Shown: positions 10,942-21,849, counted from the first letter of the stretch. The stretch: DNA of 64,000 bases from Candidula unifasciata (GCA_905116865.2 CAJHNH020005013.1:512095-576094), one strand, 5' to 3'. The notes: generated by a model from the letters alone, not told the origin. Numbers and translations are program-made.

Positions 10942-11780
10942 GGTAACAGTCAACATAATAACAGTAAACTACATGGCCACATTTGCGGCAGTGTGCGGTA
11001 ACAGTCAACATAATAACAGTAAATATGCCACATTTGCGGCAGTGTGCGGTAACAGTCAACATAATAACAGTAAACTACATGGCCACATTTGCGGCAGTGT
11101 GCGGTAACAGCTAACATAATAACAGTAAACTACATGGCCACATTTGCGGCAGTGTGCGGTAACAGTCAACATAATAACAGTAAACTACATGGCCACATTT
11201 GCGGCAGTGTGCGGTAACAGTCAACATGATAACAGTAAACTACATGGCCACATTTGCGGCAGTGTGCGGTAACAGTCAACATAATAACAGTAAACTACAT
11301 GGCCACATTTGCGGCAGTGTGCGGTAACAGTCAACATAATAACAGTAAACTACATGGCCACATTTGCGGCAGTGTGCGGTAACAGTTAATAAACGTAAAC
11401 TACAGTTGCGGCGGTAACAGTCATAATAACAGTAACTACATGGCCACACAGTGTGCGGTAACAGTCAACATAATACAGTAAACTACATGGCCACATTTGC
11501 GGCAGTGTGCGGTAACAGTCAACATAATAACAGTAAACTACAATTTGCGGCAGTGTGCGGTAACAGCCAACATAATAACAGTAAACTACATGGCCACATT
11601 TGCGGCAGTGTGCGGTAACAGTCAACATAATAACAGTAAACTACATGGCCACATTTGCGGCAGTGTGCGGTAACAGTCAACATAATAACAGTAAACTACA
11701 TGGCCACATTTGCGGCAGTGTGCGGTAACAGTCAACATAATAACAGTAAACTACATGGCCACATTTGCGGCAGTGTGCGT
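10942..11780. repeat. 55-bp tandem satellite, about 15 copies
   Basis: Units start GGTAACAGTCAACATAATAA and repeat every 55 bases (for example 10942, 10997, 11103); some units carry small deletions, such as the 51-base one at 10997-11047. The array sits between the hAT 3' terminal region and the stop codon of the transposase remnant (11793-11795), so it lies inside the element or replaced its 3' untranslated part. Neighbouring copies are nearly identical, implying recent homogenisation. Confidence 0.9.
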
Positions 11781-11792
11781 AAACAGCCAAGG

Positions 11793-12570
11793 TCATTGGG
11801 GAGGTTGAGATTGCTTCCTTCTCACCGGATCAGAAATTCTGGGGGCAGTCTTTAAAATAGTACAACGAAGATCATCGTCCACAACAAGTCTACTTCTGTA
11901 TTAGGACTTGATAACCAACACGCTGGAAAACCCTGTTTCACAAAGATATTTTGATGGAAATGGAAGAAAAAGGCGCAACACAGTCTCAGGCAAAACAGGA
12001 TATGACTGCAAACACTTGATCCGTAAATATGTGACTGGCATTGTAGAGAAATCAGTTCTCGGTGCATCGTTGTTAATAAGTTCAGTAAACTCATCTTGTG
12101 TTGTCTCGGGAACATCTTCAACTTCGACTGTAAATGAGGTTCTGGCAAGTGCAAATGGATTGTCAGGTAGATTTGGAAACTACAATGAAATTTAGTCTGC
12201 AAGCCTGCGCAAGTGTTCTCTCACAGAAATTACCATTGTAATCCTGTTCTCTAGCTCAATGTCTTGTTCCCAAAGAAAGCAGATAAGGTAGGCAACATGT
12301 AAATTTTATTTTAATCCAATGTTTTGTTTAAGCTGAAGTTTCATTTTGAATGATCAGATCTTTCAAGACAAATCGAATCATGACACATTTTGTCCTTGCA
12401 GAGATACATGTAATTTATTCAAGATGGCAAAGATGTCAACCAAGCAAATTAACTTTTTGCTGATCACTTTTATCATCGAACTGCAATCTTGCTTTCTCAT
12501 TTAAAAACGTTTTAAAATTGTTCCTTTCAACTACTATCTCACTTCAGAGTGGAACAGCTAAGCATTATTC
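11793..12570 (-). pseudogene. hAT (Buster/ZBED5-like) transposase, C-terminal part
   Basis: With frameshifts allowed, the minus strand reads through an IFAILNKLHVSLQGQN-like stretch (around 12400-12450). It reaches the C-terminal hAT dimerisation region with LRLFLPFPSKYLCETG (11937-11990), a RSRLVVDDDLRC block and a PRISDPVRRKQ end before TGA at 11793-11795. These are hallmarks of the Buster/ZBED5-type hAT dimerisation domain. At least one in-frame stop and several shifts show it is dead. The protein would have cut and joined hAT element ends. Confidence 0.8.
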
Positions 12571-12694
12571 GGCACATCCAACTCGTTGCATAGTTACGAG
12601 AACAGTCGACTGTTTAAAGTGCTCGCCTCTACAAAATTGACACAACGTTTAGACATTAGCATGGCTTGGTACTCAAGAGTTCACATAAGCGTGC

Positions 12695-13095
12695 ATACTT
12701 AGTGACTCGATAAATATGCTAAAAAAAAAAATCTAAGCTGGTTTTATCAGGCAAGAATGGATTGCAACACTAAGAACTTGGCGAATGGCTGTCATAACCT
12801 TCATCTTTGTGCCAGGTCATGCGGGTGTTCAAGGCAACGAGTTTGCAGATTATCTTGCTGAAACTGCTATGGCCGGTCCAGAACTGAACAGAAGTGATGT
12901 TATCAACGCCACGAGCAGTCTAGACTTATGGACACAGGGGTGCAGCCGGGAGCGGCAAGAAATGAATATTTCATTAAGGGGACAAGACGTTTCATTAACC
13001 AATTCAGAACAGGCGTAATCAGTGGTTGAACACTTAAGGAGCTTTTGAGGAGGAGATCGGAGCATCTATGGATCTGTCTGGAGTACTGTGATGAT
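12695..13095 (+). pseudogene. LINE RNase H fragment inserted in hAT transposase
   Basis: The plus-strand ORF 12785-13018 carries ITFIFVPGHAGVQGNEFADYLAE. This is the conserved C-terminal RNase H motif (the H and final D of the active site) of I/Jockey-group LINEs. The homologous fragment at 32885-33320 has the same upstream and downstream sequence. Opposite orientation and position between the two hAT pieces indicate that it inserted into the transposase gene. The reverse transcriptase is absent. Confidence 0.7.
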
Positions 13096-13096
13096 A

Positions 13097-14065
13097 ATCC
13101 TTACTAATCATTAATCACACAACTTATGACGCTTTTCATTACTTCCTGAAACTCTTGTGGCAGCGTCTTCGTTGCTAATATTTGCCGGTGATTCATACAG
13201 TGAATTCCGATAACTTTTGGTGACATATTCAGTACCAAACATTGAAATCTAGACAGACATCCTGGCATAGCTGGAGCCCTATCTGAGCAAACACCACATA
13301 CCGTTTCCTAAGAGATCTTATGTTGTTTCAGAAATGAACCAGTTGTGTCAAATATACCACGTGCAGTAGTTGTTTCAAGAGGTTTGCCAAAAATAAAAAA
13401 AGTAAATAATCTTTTAAGTCGCCCTCATGTAAAACAGAAACTGTGAACAGTTTACAACGCCTGTAGATTCATAAAGCTGGATACATAATATTAGAAGTGC
13501 AGCAGATTAAATTTCCTGAGACCTGAGACAACAGATCATGTCTTCAAAGACCGTCCCAGGTACAACATATCAAGGTAAAACTTTTGACCACGAGAAAAAC
13601 CTGTACAAACCAAACTCTACGGGTCGCTGATTGAATTACAACAGACAGTGAAGTTCATACTAAACAGACTTGCAGGTATAGATAATCTATTTCCATTGAA
13701 CGAAAGAAGAAGAAGAATTTTCTGGATTACTTGATCAAAAAATTTCATCAGACATGTCATCGATTATTCTGAGGAGAGTGTCTTTAGATAAGGAAACTGC
13801 ACTCAGTTTGGTAACAAATTCGTCTCTGATCATAACTCGTACATTGTCTTTGGCCGCTGGCAACAGTAAATCCCCAGCTATAACGTGAGGTTTCTAAGCT
13901 CTAGCAATTCCGAGTCCCACCAAATATGAACTTTTAACGGCTACTTCCTTCTGTTTGTGGTACTTGCCAATTGTGTCAAGTCTGACTTCCAAAAGGAGTC
14001 GTGATTAAAAGTTGAGAGCCCCTACCTCATAAGTTTTTGTTTGTTCTTTCCATAAAGAGAAGGTG
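13097..14065 (-). pseudogene. hAT (Buster/ZBED5-like) transposase, N-terminal/central part
   Basis: Minus-strand reading shows VAVKSSYLVGLGIARA then a KPHVIAGDLLLPAA-like block (13845-13960), and an SLSKDTLRRIIDDMSDEI block (13750-13800). The catalytic-domain segment CGVCSDRAPAMPG (13260-13310) is followed by IHCMNHRQILATKTLP. The Asp in the CSDRAPAM segment corresponds to one of the conserved acidic residues of hAT transposases. Many stops and shifts make it non-functional. It continues to the piece at 11793-12570 across the inserted LINE fragment. Confidence 0.8.
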
Positions 14066-14093
14066 ACATCTCTTATTTAATCATGTGCTAATA

Positions 14094-14280
14094 CAGTAGC
14101 TCTCAACCTTGCTAATGCCGCGACCCTTTAATACAATTCCCTTTTGTTGTGGCGATCCCCAGACAGTTATTTTCCTTTATCACTTCAATGAAAATGTGTT
14201 TTTCGATTGTCTTAGGCAACCCCTGGGAAAGGGTTGTTTGACCCCAAAAGGGTCGCGGCCAGCAGGTTTCAGAACCGCTG
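14094..14280 (-). mobile_element. SPIN-like hAT MITE, 187 bp, both ends present
   Basis: Terminal inverted repeats are CAGTAGCTCTCAACCTT on the left and, on the minus strand, CAGCGGTTCTGAAACCT on the right. Subterminal motifs GCCGCGACCCTTTAATACA (left) and GACCCTTTTGGGGTCAAAC (right, minus strand) match the two ends of SPIN-type elements as I remember them. Flanking 8-mers agree at 5 of 8 positions (TGCTAATA against TCATAAAA), a weak target-site duplication. It lies 29 bp from the transposase remnant. Confidence 0.75.
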
Positions 14281-15279
14281 TCATAAAAAATTATCACGAA
14301 GGCTATCGAGACTATTATTTCATTCTAGTAAAGCATAAATTGGATTACTGATTACTAATCTTATTCCTTGTTCACACATTCTTACATATGTTGTTATTTC
14401 ATCTAACCTCGCATCTTCCATTAACGCAAGTGGGAATGATTGATAAAGTCTGGTCGAAACACTCGCATGAGCTTCTGTTGACCTCTCTAGTCCCATTCTG
14501 TGTAGTATTTAGTATGGACTAGAAGAACTAATAAGAAGAAAATCCATAGGGGAGCATGTACAGCAGCAGTCTACCAATCAGCAGTAGAAGTAATCTCTCG
14601 TCGACAAATGTTTCGGCCCACGAGCTCCTAGACATTTCAGAGAGTGGGCCCACCTGAGTTCATGAGGCTTAGGGTTGGTTTCCCCTGCTGTACGAATTAC
14701 CGGATTTTATTCGGACAGGGACACTGTGAGAAAAGAAGTCGTTGCGGTAGCATAATTAAAGCAGTCTGCATACCTGGACGACCGAGTGCCAAGCTTACGT
14801 TTGGTTTACCCGACACATGTTGAACTAAGTTATATTAAAATGCGTTTACTGCTTTTCGAAGAGATATCGCAAATGGTTACAACCAACCAGAGATTAAAAA
14901 AAATGTCGACAGGACCTGAAATAATCGGGTCGTTGAAAGAAGATAAATACAGATTATCTCAAAATGTGATACAATTAACGTCGACGAACTTCAGAAATGA
15001 ACGGAATATGGCAGTAAGGAAAGCATTTCGATACGGCAACTTTGATTGACAACTGAGATTGATGGTAAGACAAACAAAACAAGGAAAGGACACGTATGAT
15101 ACAAATGTTGTCAAAATAGCGCAGTGAAGTTTGCAAATGTTGACAGCAAGACAGAACTAGTTTCATTTAATTATGGAAAGAAATATTGCAAACTGACAGT
15201 GTAAGGGACTAATCTGTGGCAACATTTCTCAACACTGATATGTTGTTGATGTTATTATATTATTTTGTTTATTATTATG
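14281..15279. other. No gene seen
   Basis: About 1 kb without a recognised element. The plus ORF at 14786-15049 (87 codons) has no domain I know and no splice or promoter context that would make it convincing. Confidence 0.4.
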
Positions 15280-15756
15280 AGAAGAAGAAAACCACAATAA
15301 AAAAGAAGAGGGGGGGGGGGGAATAAAGAGGAGGAAGAAAAGCAACATCAAAAAAGGAAATGAAGAAGGATGATGAAGAAGATGATGAAGAAGTAAATGA
15401 AGAGAAGGAGGAAGAAAAATATGTGTAAGTTGAAGAAGTAGAAGAAGAACACGAAGCATCAGAGACTGCAGCAGCAGAAAAAGAAGAAGAAGAAAAAGAA
15501 GAAGATGAAAAAAAAGAAGAAAAAGAAGAAGAAAAAGAAGATGAAGAACAAGAACAAAAGGAACAGTATTAGGAAAAAGATCATAAAATAATATATGAAG
15601 TGGCTCACAGATTTTCTTCTTCTTCTTCTTCTTCTTCTTCTTCTTCTTCTTCTTCTTCTTCTTCTTCTTCTTCTTCTTCTTCTTCTTCTTCTTCTTCTTC
15701 TTCTTCTTCTTCTTCTTCTTCTTCTTCTTCTTCTTCTTCTTCTTCTTCTTCTTCTT
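15280..15756. repeat. GAA/TTC region: imperfect GAA then long (CTT)n
   Basis: 15280-15560 is purine-rich on the plus strand with interrupted GAA. 15614-15756 is an almost pure CTT run of about 47 units. The CTT run abuts the 74-bp array made of a LINE end, so on the minus strand it is a GAA tract directly after a LINE 3' terminus. Poly-Lys, poly-Leu and poly-Ser ORFs here are artefacts. Confidence 0.9.
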
Positions 15757-16140
15757 CAGCATTCCGAGCCCTTGAGGTTCATTGCTACAGATATCACCCG
15801 CCTCCATTTATCTCTCTCGTTGTCCTTCTTCAGCATTCCGAGCCCTTGAGGTTCATTGCTGCAGATATCACCAGCCTCCATTCATCTCTCTGGTTGACCT
15901 TCTTCAGCATTCCGAGCCCTTGAGGTTATTTGCTGCAGATATCACCCGCCTCCATTCATCTCTCTGGTTGGCCTTCTTCAGCAATCCGAGCCCTAGAGGT
16001 TCATTGCTGCAGATATCACCCGCCTCCATTCATCTCTCTGGTTGGCCTTCTTCAGCATTCCGAGCCCTTGAGGTTAATTTGTGCAGATATCACCCGCCTC
16101 CATTAATCTCTTTGGTTGAACTTCTTCAGCATTCTGGTTG
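15757..16140. repeat. 74-bp tandem array derived from a LINE 3' end
   Basis: Units beginning CAGCATTCCGAGCCC start at 15757, 15831, 15905, 15979, 16053 and 16127, an exact 74-base period. On the minus strand each unit encodes the same EE.QP.R.MEAGDIC stretch that ends the adjacent LINE fragment at 16141-16330. The terminal LINE sequence has therefore been multiplied. Since 74 is not divisible by 3, successive units change frame. Confidence 0.9.
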
Positions 16141-16330
16141 GCCTTCTCTTTCCAGTTGATGACACCAAGTGTTTGCAAGTCTGATTGGTTATTATCTCGC
16201 CATCGTCTTCTTGGTCTGCCTCGTGGTCTACGACAAATCATCTCCCTCGTGTATACAGTTTTTACTTCTCTGTCATCTGGTCCTCCATGTTGGGGGTTAA
16301 AGCGTGGGACCGACACCTCCACCTTCGTAA
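16141..16330 (-). pseudogene. LINE C-terminal fragment
   Basis: The minus ORF contains RRPRGRPRRRW followed by a SDLQTLGVINWKEKANQN stretch, the usual C-terminal end of RTE-like LINE ORFs. No reverse-transcriptase motifs are present. The fragment feeds directly into the 74-bp array and then the GAA tract. Confidence 0.7.
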
Positions 16331-17260
16331 GACTTTATCTCGTCACGAAATAGATATCTATGCTTCACTGATTATCAAGAATTTAAAATCAATGTCTGGC
16401 ATTTTCAAAGTTAAATATCTCTATGTTTGCCTAACGACGAGCTGGTTAAAAAAATTACAGGGGCTTGTGGTTCAGTCCAGCCTAGAATTGATAGAAGGAA
16501 GTGTTATCGGAAGTAAAAGAGTTTACATTCACCCAGCACAAGCCGACAGATCTATTAACTATGGCGTAAGTACTGCATATTCGAAACACACCAAAGCAAG
16601 TCCTACACCCGCACTGTAATTTTTCTGTGTTTCGAATTCACATCTCAAGGATAACAATCGAACAGGAACAAATCACAGAAATTCGTCCAACCATATAGCC
16701 ATATAACAGTTATAATGGGACATCATAAAGGGTTACCAAGTAACCTTCAGTTCAGTATGGGTAGGTGATGTGAGTGGTATTTTACTGTTTATTACTGTTG
16801 TTCACAAGGTTAAATATTTTCACACCCTCCTTAGTTACCCTTACAAACAGGTTCAAGGTGCAAGTAATTAAAATAATAACAAATACTGCCGTGAGTTCAT
16901 GAGAACAATTTTCAAAACAAAACAAAATATTTAGGACACAACTGAATACAACCCTGATGCACTTGTCCGACATTTGCCCTGATGTCACAATTGAAATGTA
17001 ATGGGTCTATTGTTTCGTGAACTTTCGCCAACGCCAGATGCGCACTGGCAGTTGATACATTTGTTTTATCGCTATGCACTTATCGCGAGTCTAACAAGGG
17101 GCTGCGACTTTTCTAGTTACGTGCACTCTTCGAACCAGGTCAAGGTAGTGATAGGATGTGTCGATTAGAGTCCCCCCCCCCCCCACCCGTGCTTTAAGCA
17201 TTTGATACGGCGGGACATAGTTAGCTGGCACCTTTCCACCCTTTAGGACAACAGTGTTAT
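16331..17260. other. No gene seen
   Basis: AT-rich sequence with a short C-run at 17173-17186 and no recognised domains. Confidence 0.45.
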
Positions 17261-17267
17261 ATTGTGC

Positions 17268-17560
17268 TGTTGGCAGTATATGAGAGATTCATTAATAATT
17301 TATGTTAAAATGAGTTGGCAGTGAATGAGAGATTTACTGGTAATTTAAGTTAAAATGAGTTGGCAGTGAATGAGAGATTTTTTTGGTGGTTTATGTTAAA
17401 ATCAGTCAGCAATGAATGAGAGATTTATTGGCGATTTATGGTAAAATGTGTTGGCAGTGCATGAAAGATTTATTGGCAATTTATGTGAAAATGTGTTGGC
17501 AGTGCATGCAAGATTTATTTTCAATTTATTCTGAAATCAGTTGGCAGGTATGTAAGAAAT
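17268..17560. repeat. Degenerate 45-bp tandem repeat, about six copies
   Basis: Units with TTGGCAGTGAATGAGAGATT recur about every 45 bases (for example 17312 and 17357) and diverge toward the right end. Confidence 0.8.
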
Positions 17561-17734
17561 ACAGTGTAATAACATGTTAACAGTTTCTTGAAGAAATATA
17601 TAGCAGTTCATTTAAAGAAAGATAATAATTAGCAGGTAATTTTATAACTATATTAACATTTCCTCTTAGAGATTCGGTAACAATCCCTCATAGAAATAAG
17701 GCGATGGTTCCTATCAAAAATGTCTTGGTAGTTT

Positions 17735-18512
17735 CCCTTAGTCTTAGTTAGTTAGTCTTTCCTCTTGTGTCGAGTGCGGCACATAGGGCAGAGGTCATGA
17801 CTCTCCATGCTTGGCGGTTCGTTGCAATCCGTTGTAGGTCTTGGATGTTTGAGTGGCCCATGAGCGAGCCTTCCCTGATGATAGTTCTACGTAGGGTTTC
17901 CCTTGGTCTTCCAAGAGATCTTTTCCCCTGTGATGTCCAAATGAGGGCTTGGTAAGGGAGTCTTGATTTATCCATTCTAAGGGCGTGGCTGACATAGTTC
18001 CAGCGGCGTTTTCGTATAAAATTAGACACATACTCTTGCCTGGATTCTTGCCTTATTTGTGTATTTGTTCGGAAATCTGACCATTTGAAATTTAGTATTC
18101 TTCTAAGGCATTTATTTTCAAAACTGTCTAATTTTGTGTCTAGAGTTTTCGTTGATTTCCAGCTCTCGCATCCATAGGTTAGTACTGGAATCACACAAGA
18201 ATTGAAGATCTTGAGTTTTGTGTGTTTGCTAAGTGTCTTTGATTTCCAGATGTTAGACAGTTTATTGAAGGCACTAGATGCCAGTGCTATTCTAAATGGT
18301 ATTTCTGGTGCGGTATCTCCTGTAGATGACATCTTGCTCCCTAGATAAGTAAAACTGTTGACTTTTTCAAGGCTGTTGTTGTTCAGCGTGATATCAACTG
18401 AACTGTTGGTAAAGTCTAGAATTTTTGTTTTTGCGGTGTTAATTTGGAGTCCAATTTGTTCTGAGAAATTTGTTCTGACTCTAACTGCATGATGAGTTTC
18501 CCTTGACATATG
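17735..18512 (-). CDS. LINE ORF2 C-terminal part, open reading frame (5'-truncated)
   Basis: An uninterrupted 253-codon minus ORF (17748-18509). In order it has a GLQINTAKTK block, SFTYLGSKM, NIWKSKTLSKHTKLK, VLTYGCESW, CLRRILNFKW, then the RSLGRPRETLRRTI motif and an ALCAALDTRGKTN end. These are the thumb and C-terminal regions of an RTE-like LINE reverse transcriptase. The palm with its catalytic Asp pair is upstream and missing, so it cannot be active. The 3' tail is a short GACTAACTAACTAAG repeat (17738-17757). The open frame suggests a fairly young insertion. Confidence 0.85.
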
Positions 18513-19697
18513 TAAATCACTTCTAAATATATTTTATCCTTATAGGCAATGTTAAACTAAGAGACATACAGATAATAAAGTGTAATATTTTTTTTCTTAC
18601 CTTTGAGAGGCTATTCGGACTATTCCACAAAAAACACACCACACTGAAAACAAATCCAGAGCGAATCACATAAATAACTTATCACATCTACTCCCTTAAA
18701 ACACCACTTATAACTGAATCAAAAGTGAAGATGAAACCACTTATTAATATTACTCTCTGACAAGAAACATAAAAACAAAACACACATTGAAACACATGCG
18801 CATCCATTTTTCTTCGGCCTGCACCAGTGACGTTACCAGATTTTGTAGCCAAGCCATTCCTTTAGCTAGCCATGGGTGGAGCACTGCTCTTCTTATCCGA
18901 CAGTATGCTTTTATTCTAAACGTATTGGTGTTACCTTTCCTTCAAAGTAAACAAGACAATCTGAGCAATGTCTCGTGCAGCATGGACAGCAGACAGTCTT
19001 TACAATACTGACCAAATTCAAAATTATGGAGAGTAGGAATATCCTTCTTGACTCTTCTGGGAACACTCGCCCTGGTCATAAGATGTGATTTCAATGCCAC
19101 ACTGAGGCATAAAAAAAAAAAAAAAAAAAACAACTTTTGTCTAGAATTACAGAAAAGCAAAAAGTAAAACTTAGATTAACCGTAACCGGTCAGGCCAGAG
19201 CTGCGACGGAGAACCGAAAAGACGGATAACAGAAATCTCTAAATACTTAAGCACAGTAACGGGATTTCACTACGGGCTTGTGCCGAAAATAACAATAAAA
19301 TCCTTTAAAAGTAAATAATACACAGCTATTGTAACTGATACTCTTTAAGATGACGATGGATAACAGAAATTGACGGTTAAATGAATGAACAGTATTAGAA
19401 ATTTTTCTGTATTTCGATATTCAGGGATTGCAGAATGACGACATTGTATCTTCTGTTTGATCCATGGTTCGCAGCCAGTCGATTTCGTCACTTGGAGGTG
19501 ACAGGCTCCATGGTAACTGAGCTTTCGATTTTTATGATGTCTAGTGTGTCCTTTTATATCTCTGCATCTTTCTACCAATGCAGATTAGTTCTTGTATATT
19601 TGTTAATATATTTGGAGAAAGTATACAAGCCCTGAATGAAGTAATTGAATGTACTGGCCTTATATCCATTTAAGGCGGCGACTGGTGTGTTTGTTAC
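18513..19697. other. No gene seen
   Basis: A/T-rich sequence with an A-run at 19110-19130. No domains were recognised in the short ORFs. Confidence 0.45.
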
Positions 19698-20276
19698 CTT
19701 CTTCTTCTTCTTCTTCTTCTTCTTCTTCTTCTTCTTCTTCTTCTTCTTCTTCTTCTTCTTCTTCTTCTTCTTCTTCTTCTTCTTCTTCTTCTTCTTCTTC
19801 TTCTTCTTCTTCTTCTTCTTCTTCTTCTTCTTCTTCTCCTCCTCCTCCTCCTCCTCCTTCTTCTTCTTCTTCTTCTTCTTCTTCTTCTTCTTCTTCTTCT
19901 TCTTCTTCTTCTTCTTCTTCTTCTTCTTCTTCTTCTTCTTCTTCTTCTTCTTCTTCTTCTTCTTCTTCTTCTTCTTCTTCTTCTTCTTCTTCTTCTTCTT
20001 CTTCTTCTTCTTCTTCTTCTTTCTTCTTCTTCTTCTTCTTCTTCTCTTCTTCTTCTTCTTCTTCTTCTTCTTCTTCTTCTTCTTTTCTTCTTCTTCTTCT
20101 TCTTCTTCTTCTTCTTCTTCTTCTTCTTCTTCTTCTTCTTCTTTTCTTCTTCTTCTTCTTCTTCTTCTCTTCTTCTTCTTCTTCTTCTTCTTCTTCTTCT
20201 TCTTCTTCTTCTTCTTCTTCTTCTTCTTCTTCTTCTTCTTCTTCTTCTTCTTCTTCTTCTTCTTCTTCTTCTCTTC
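19698..20276. repeat. (CTT)n tract, about 579 bp
   Basis: The longest simple-sequence run in the window. It is nearly pure CTT with a (CCT)n block at 19837-19858 and single-base slips near 20019, 20044, 20084, 20143 and 20169. It is a homopurine/homopyrimidine tract; such tracts are known to form triplex DNA. The ORFs of Phe, Ser, Leu or Lys over it are artefacts. Confidence 0.95.
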
Positions 20277-20594
20277 CATTATTTACCTCAGCGAAATGTT
20301 AGGGCATGATACACGGATCGTTTGTGCGCTTTTTCCCAATGCATTTCAACAAAAAAGGAAAAATTTATTATATTAAAAAAAAAAAAAAAAATAGAAACGA
20401 GGGTGGCATTATGTAATTCATATTCAAAAGAGAGTCACATTTTAAAACAGTTTAAAGTCAATTTATATTGTAGGGAGGCGAAAATAGCACAGCTGGCACT
20501 TTTATTCAGTTATCATCTTAGTACGAAATTCGGTCATGAAATGTTAAAGTGCACTAGGCCACTTCTGAACTAAAAGGCAAGTATGTAGGCACAC
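20277..20594. other. No gene seen
   Basis: A/T-rich sequence with an A-run at 20374-20391. Nothing recognised. Confidence 0.5.
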
Positions 20595-20830
20595 TTGAAT
20601 GGTTGGAGTCCCACGCAACGCTTGATGTGTGACCGGTTGTTTCTCATGAACCACAACCCGCCTACTGCCAAAAGCTGCCGTATTACACGCTTCGTAATGC
20701 CGTGTTGTTGGGTTCGATCCCAGCTGCGGACGATATGTTTGCGTTGGTTTCCACAACTATACCGACAGCTGACCGTTTAGTAAACAATGGCAATCTACTG
20801 AACGTAAAATGTGTCTAGAAAAACCACAAG
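20595..20830 (+). repeat. tRNA-derived SINE D, copy 1
   Basis: Has a box B-like GGGTTCGATCCCAGCTG (20709-20725), then a body with GTTTCCACAACTATACCGAC and AAACTACTGAACGTAAAAT-like blocks. Related copies are at 22365-22565 (plus), 32010-32245, 62262-62395 and 63855-64000 (minus). Confidence 0.75.
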
Positions 20831-20874
20831 AGACACACTCACAAATTGTTATGGGAGACAGAGACAGACAACGA

Positions 20875-21215
20875 GACGGAAAAAGCGAGATAGAGAAAGA
20901 GCGTGATAGAGAGAGAGCGTGATAGAGAGAAAGCCGGAAAAAAACATAGAGATAGAGAGAGAGATGGAGAGAGCGGAAGAGAGAGAGAGAGGAAGAGAGA
21001 GAGGGGAAGAGAAGAGGAAGAGAGAGAGAAAAAGGAAGAGAGAGAGGAAGAGAGAGAGAGAGGAGGAGAGAGAGGAAGAGAGAGTAAGAGAGGAAGAGAG
21101 GATAAGAGAAGGGAAGAGAGAGAGAGGACGAGAGAGAGAGGAAGAGAGAGAGAGGAAGAGAGAGAGAGAGTGAGAGAGAGTGAGAGAGAGAGATAGAGAG
21201 AGATAGAGAGATAGT

Positions 21216-21271
<56 letters not shown>

Positions 21272-21275
21272 AATA
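20875..21275. repeat. (GA)n-rich purine tract, about 400 bp
   Basis: Starts as irregular AGAGA/GGAAGAG sequence and becomes pure GA at 21216-21269. The Ser/Leu-rich and Arg/Glu-rich ORFs here are artefacts. Confidence 0.95.
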
Positions 21276-21700
21276 AGCTATAACAGCCCAGTGCAATAAA
21301 GTCGATCCTCTTAGTAAACTTTTAAAACTTAAAACTTTTCGGACCAACAAGCAAGTTTCGAGCTACTTAACTAATTAATGCTGTACACAAGAACAATAGC
21401 TAACCACACATGATGTCCTTCCCCCACCAGATGTGGGTCATTGGCTATCATAAATATACTGGGGAAACAACAGATGGATTGTTAGTTCCACGAGCACCTG
21501 TTTACCAGCACCCAGGCAGATGTGTGGCCTTTTACTGCCACCTGGTAGATGGGAGGGATTTTTATGTTTTGCTTAGTTCACCGATGACCCCCTGGCAACC
21601 GGTGATCAGAAACAAGTAACATCCAAATTAAAATTCTCACATATTCACTCGGAAAATTGTTTGGGTGTACCATACCATATAAACAGTTTGCTGTTCTCTT

Positions 21701-21703
<3 letters not shown>
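21276..21703. other. No gene seen
   Basis: About 430 bases between two dinucleotide tracts. The 69-codon plus ORF at 21410-21619 has no recognisable domain. Confidence 0.45.
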
Positions 21704-21781
<78 letters not shown>

Positions 21782-21785
21782 TCTT
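21704..21785. repeat. (CT)n followed by (CA)n microsatellite
   Basis: Pure CT from about 21704 to 21767, then about seven CA units. Confidence 0.95.
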
Positions 21786-21849
21786 CCCCCACTCTCATTC
21801 TCATACAACAACACTCCCACCTAAAAAAGTCTATGATGTAATTTACGTC

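Noticed and set aside
10942..11780. Possible CRISPR array
   Set aside because: Units are contiguous with no unique spacers, and the sequence is eukaryotic.
14786..15049. 87-codon plus ORF as a gene
   Set aside because: No domain, no splice or promoter signals, within the length expected by chance.
19572..20376. ORFs of 217-243 codons made of Ser, Phe, Leu or Lys
   Set aside because: Direct translation of the CTT/GAA tract in each frame; the same applies at 15229-15923, 26835-27266, 29327-29946, 48869-49195, 59876-60446 and 61602-62450.
20839..21350. Ser/Leu-rich and Arg/Glu-rich proteins of 84-197 codons
   Set aside because: Translation of the GA-rich tract.
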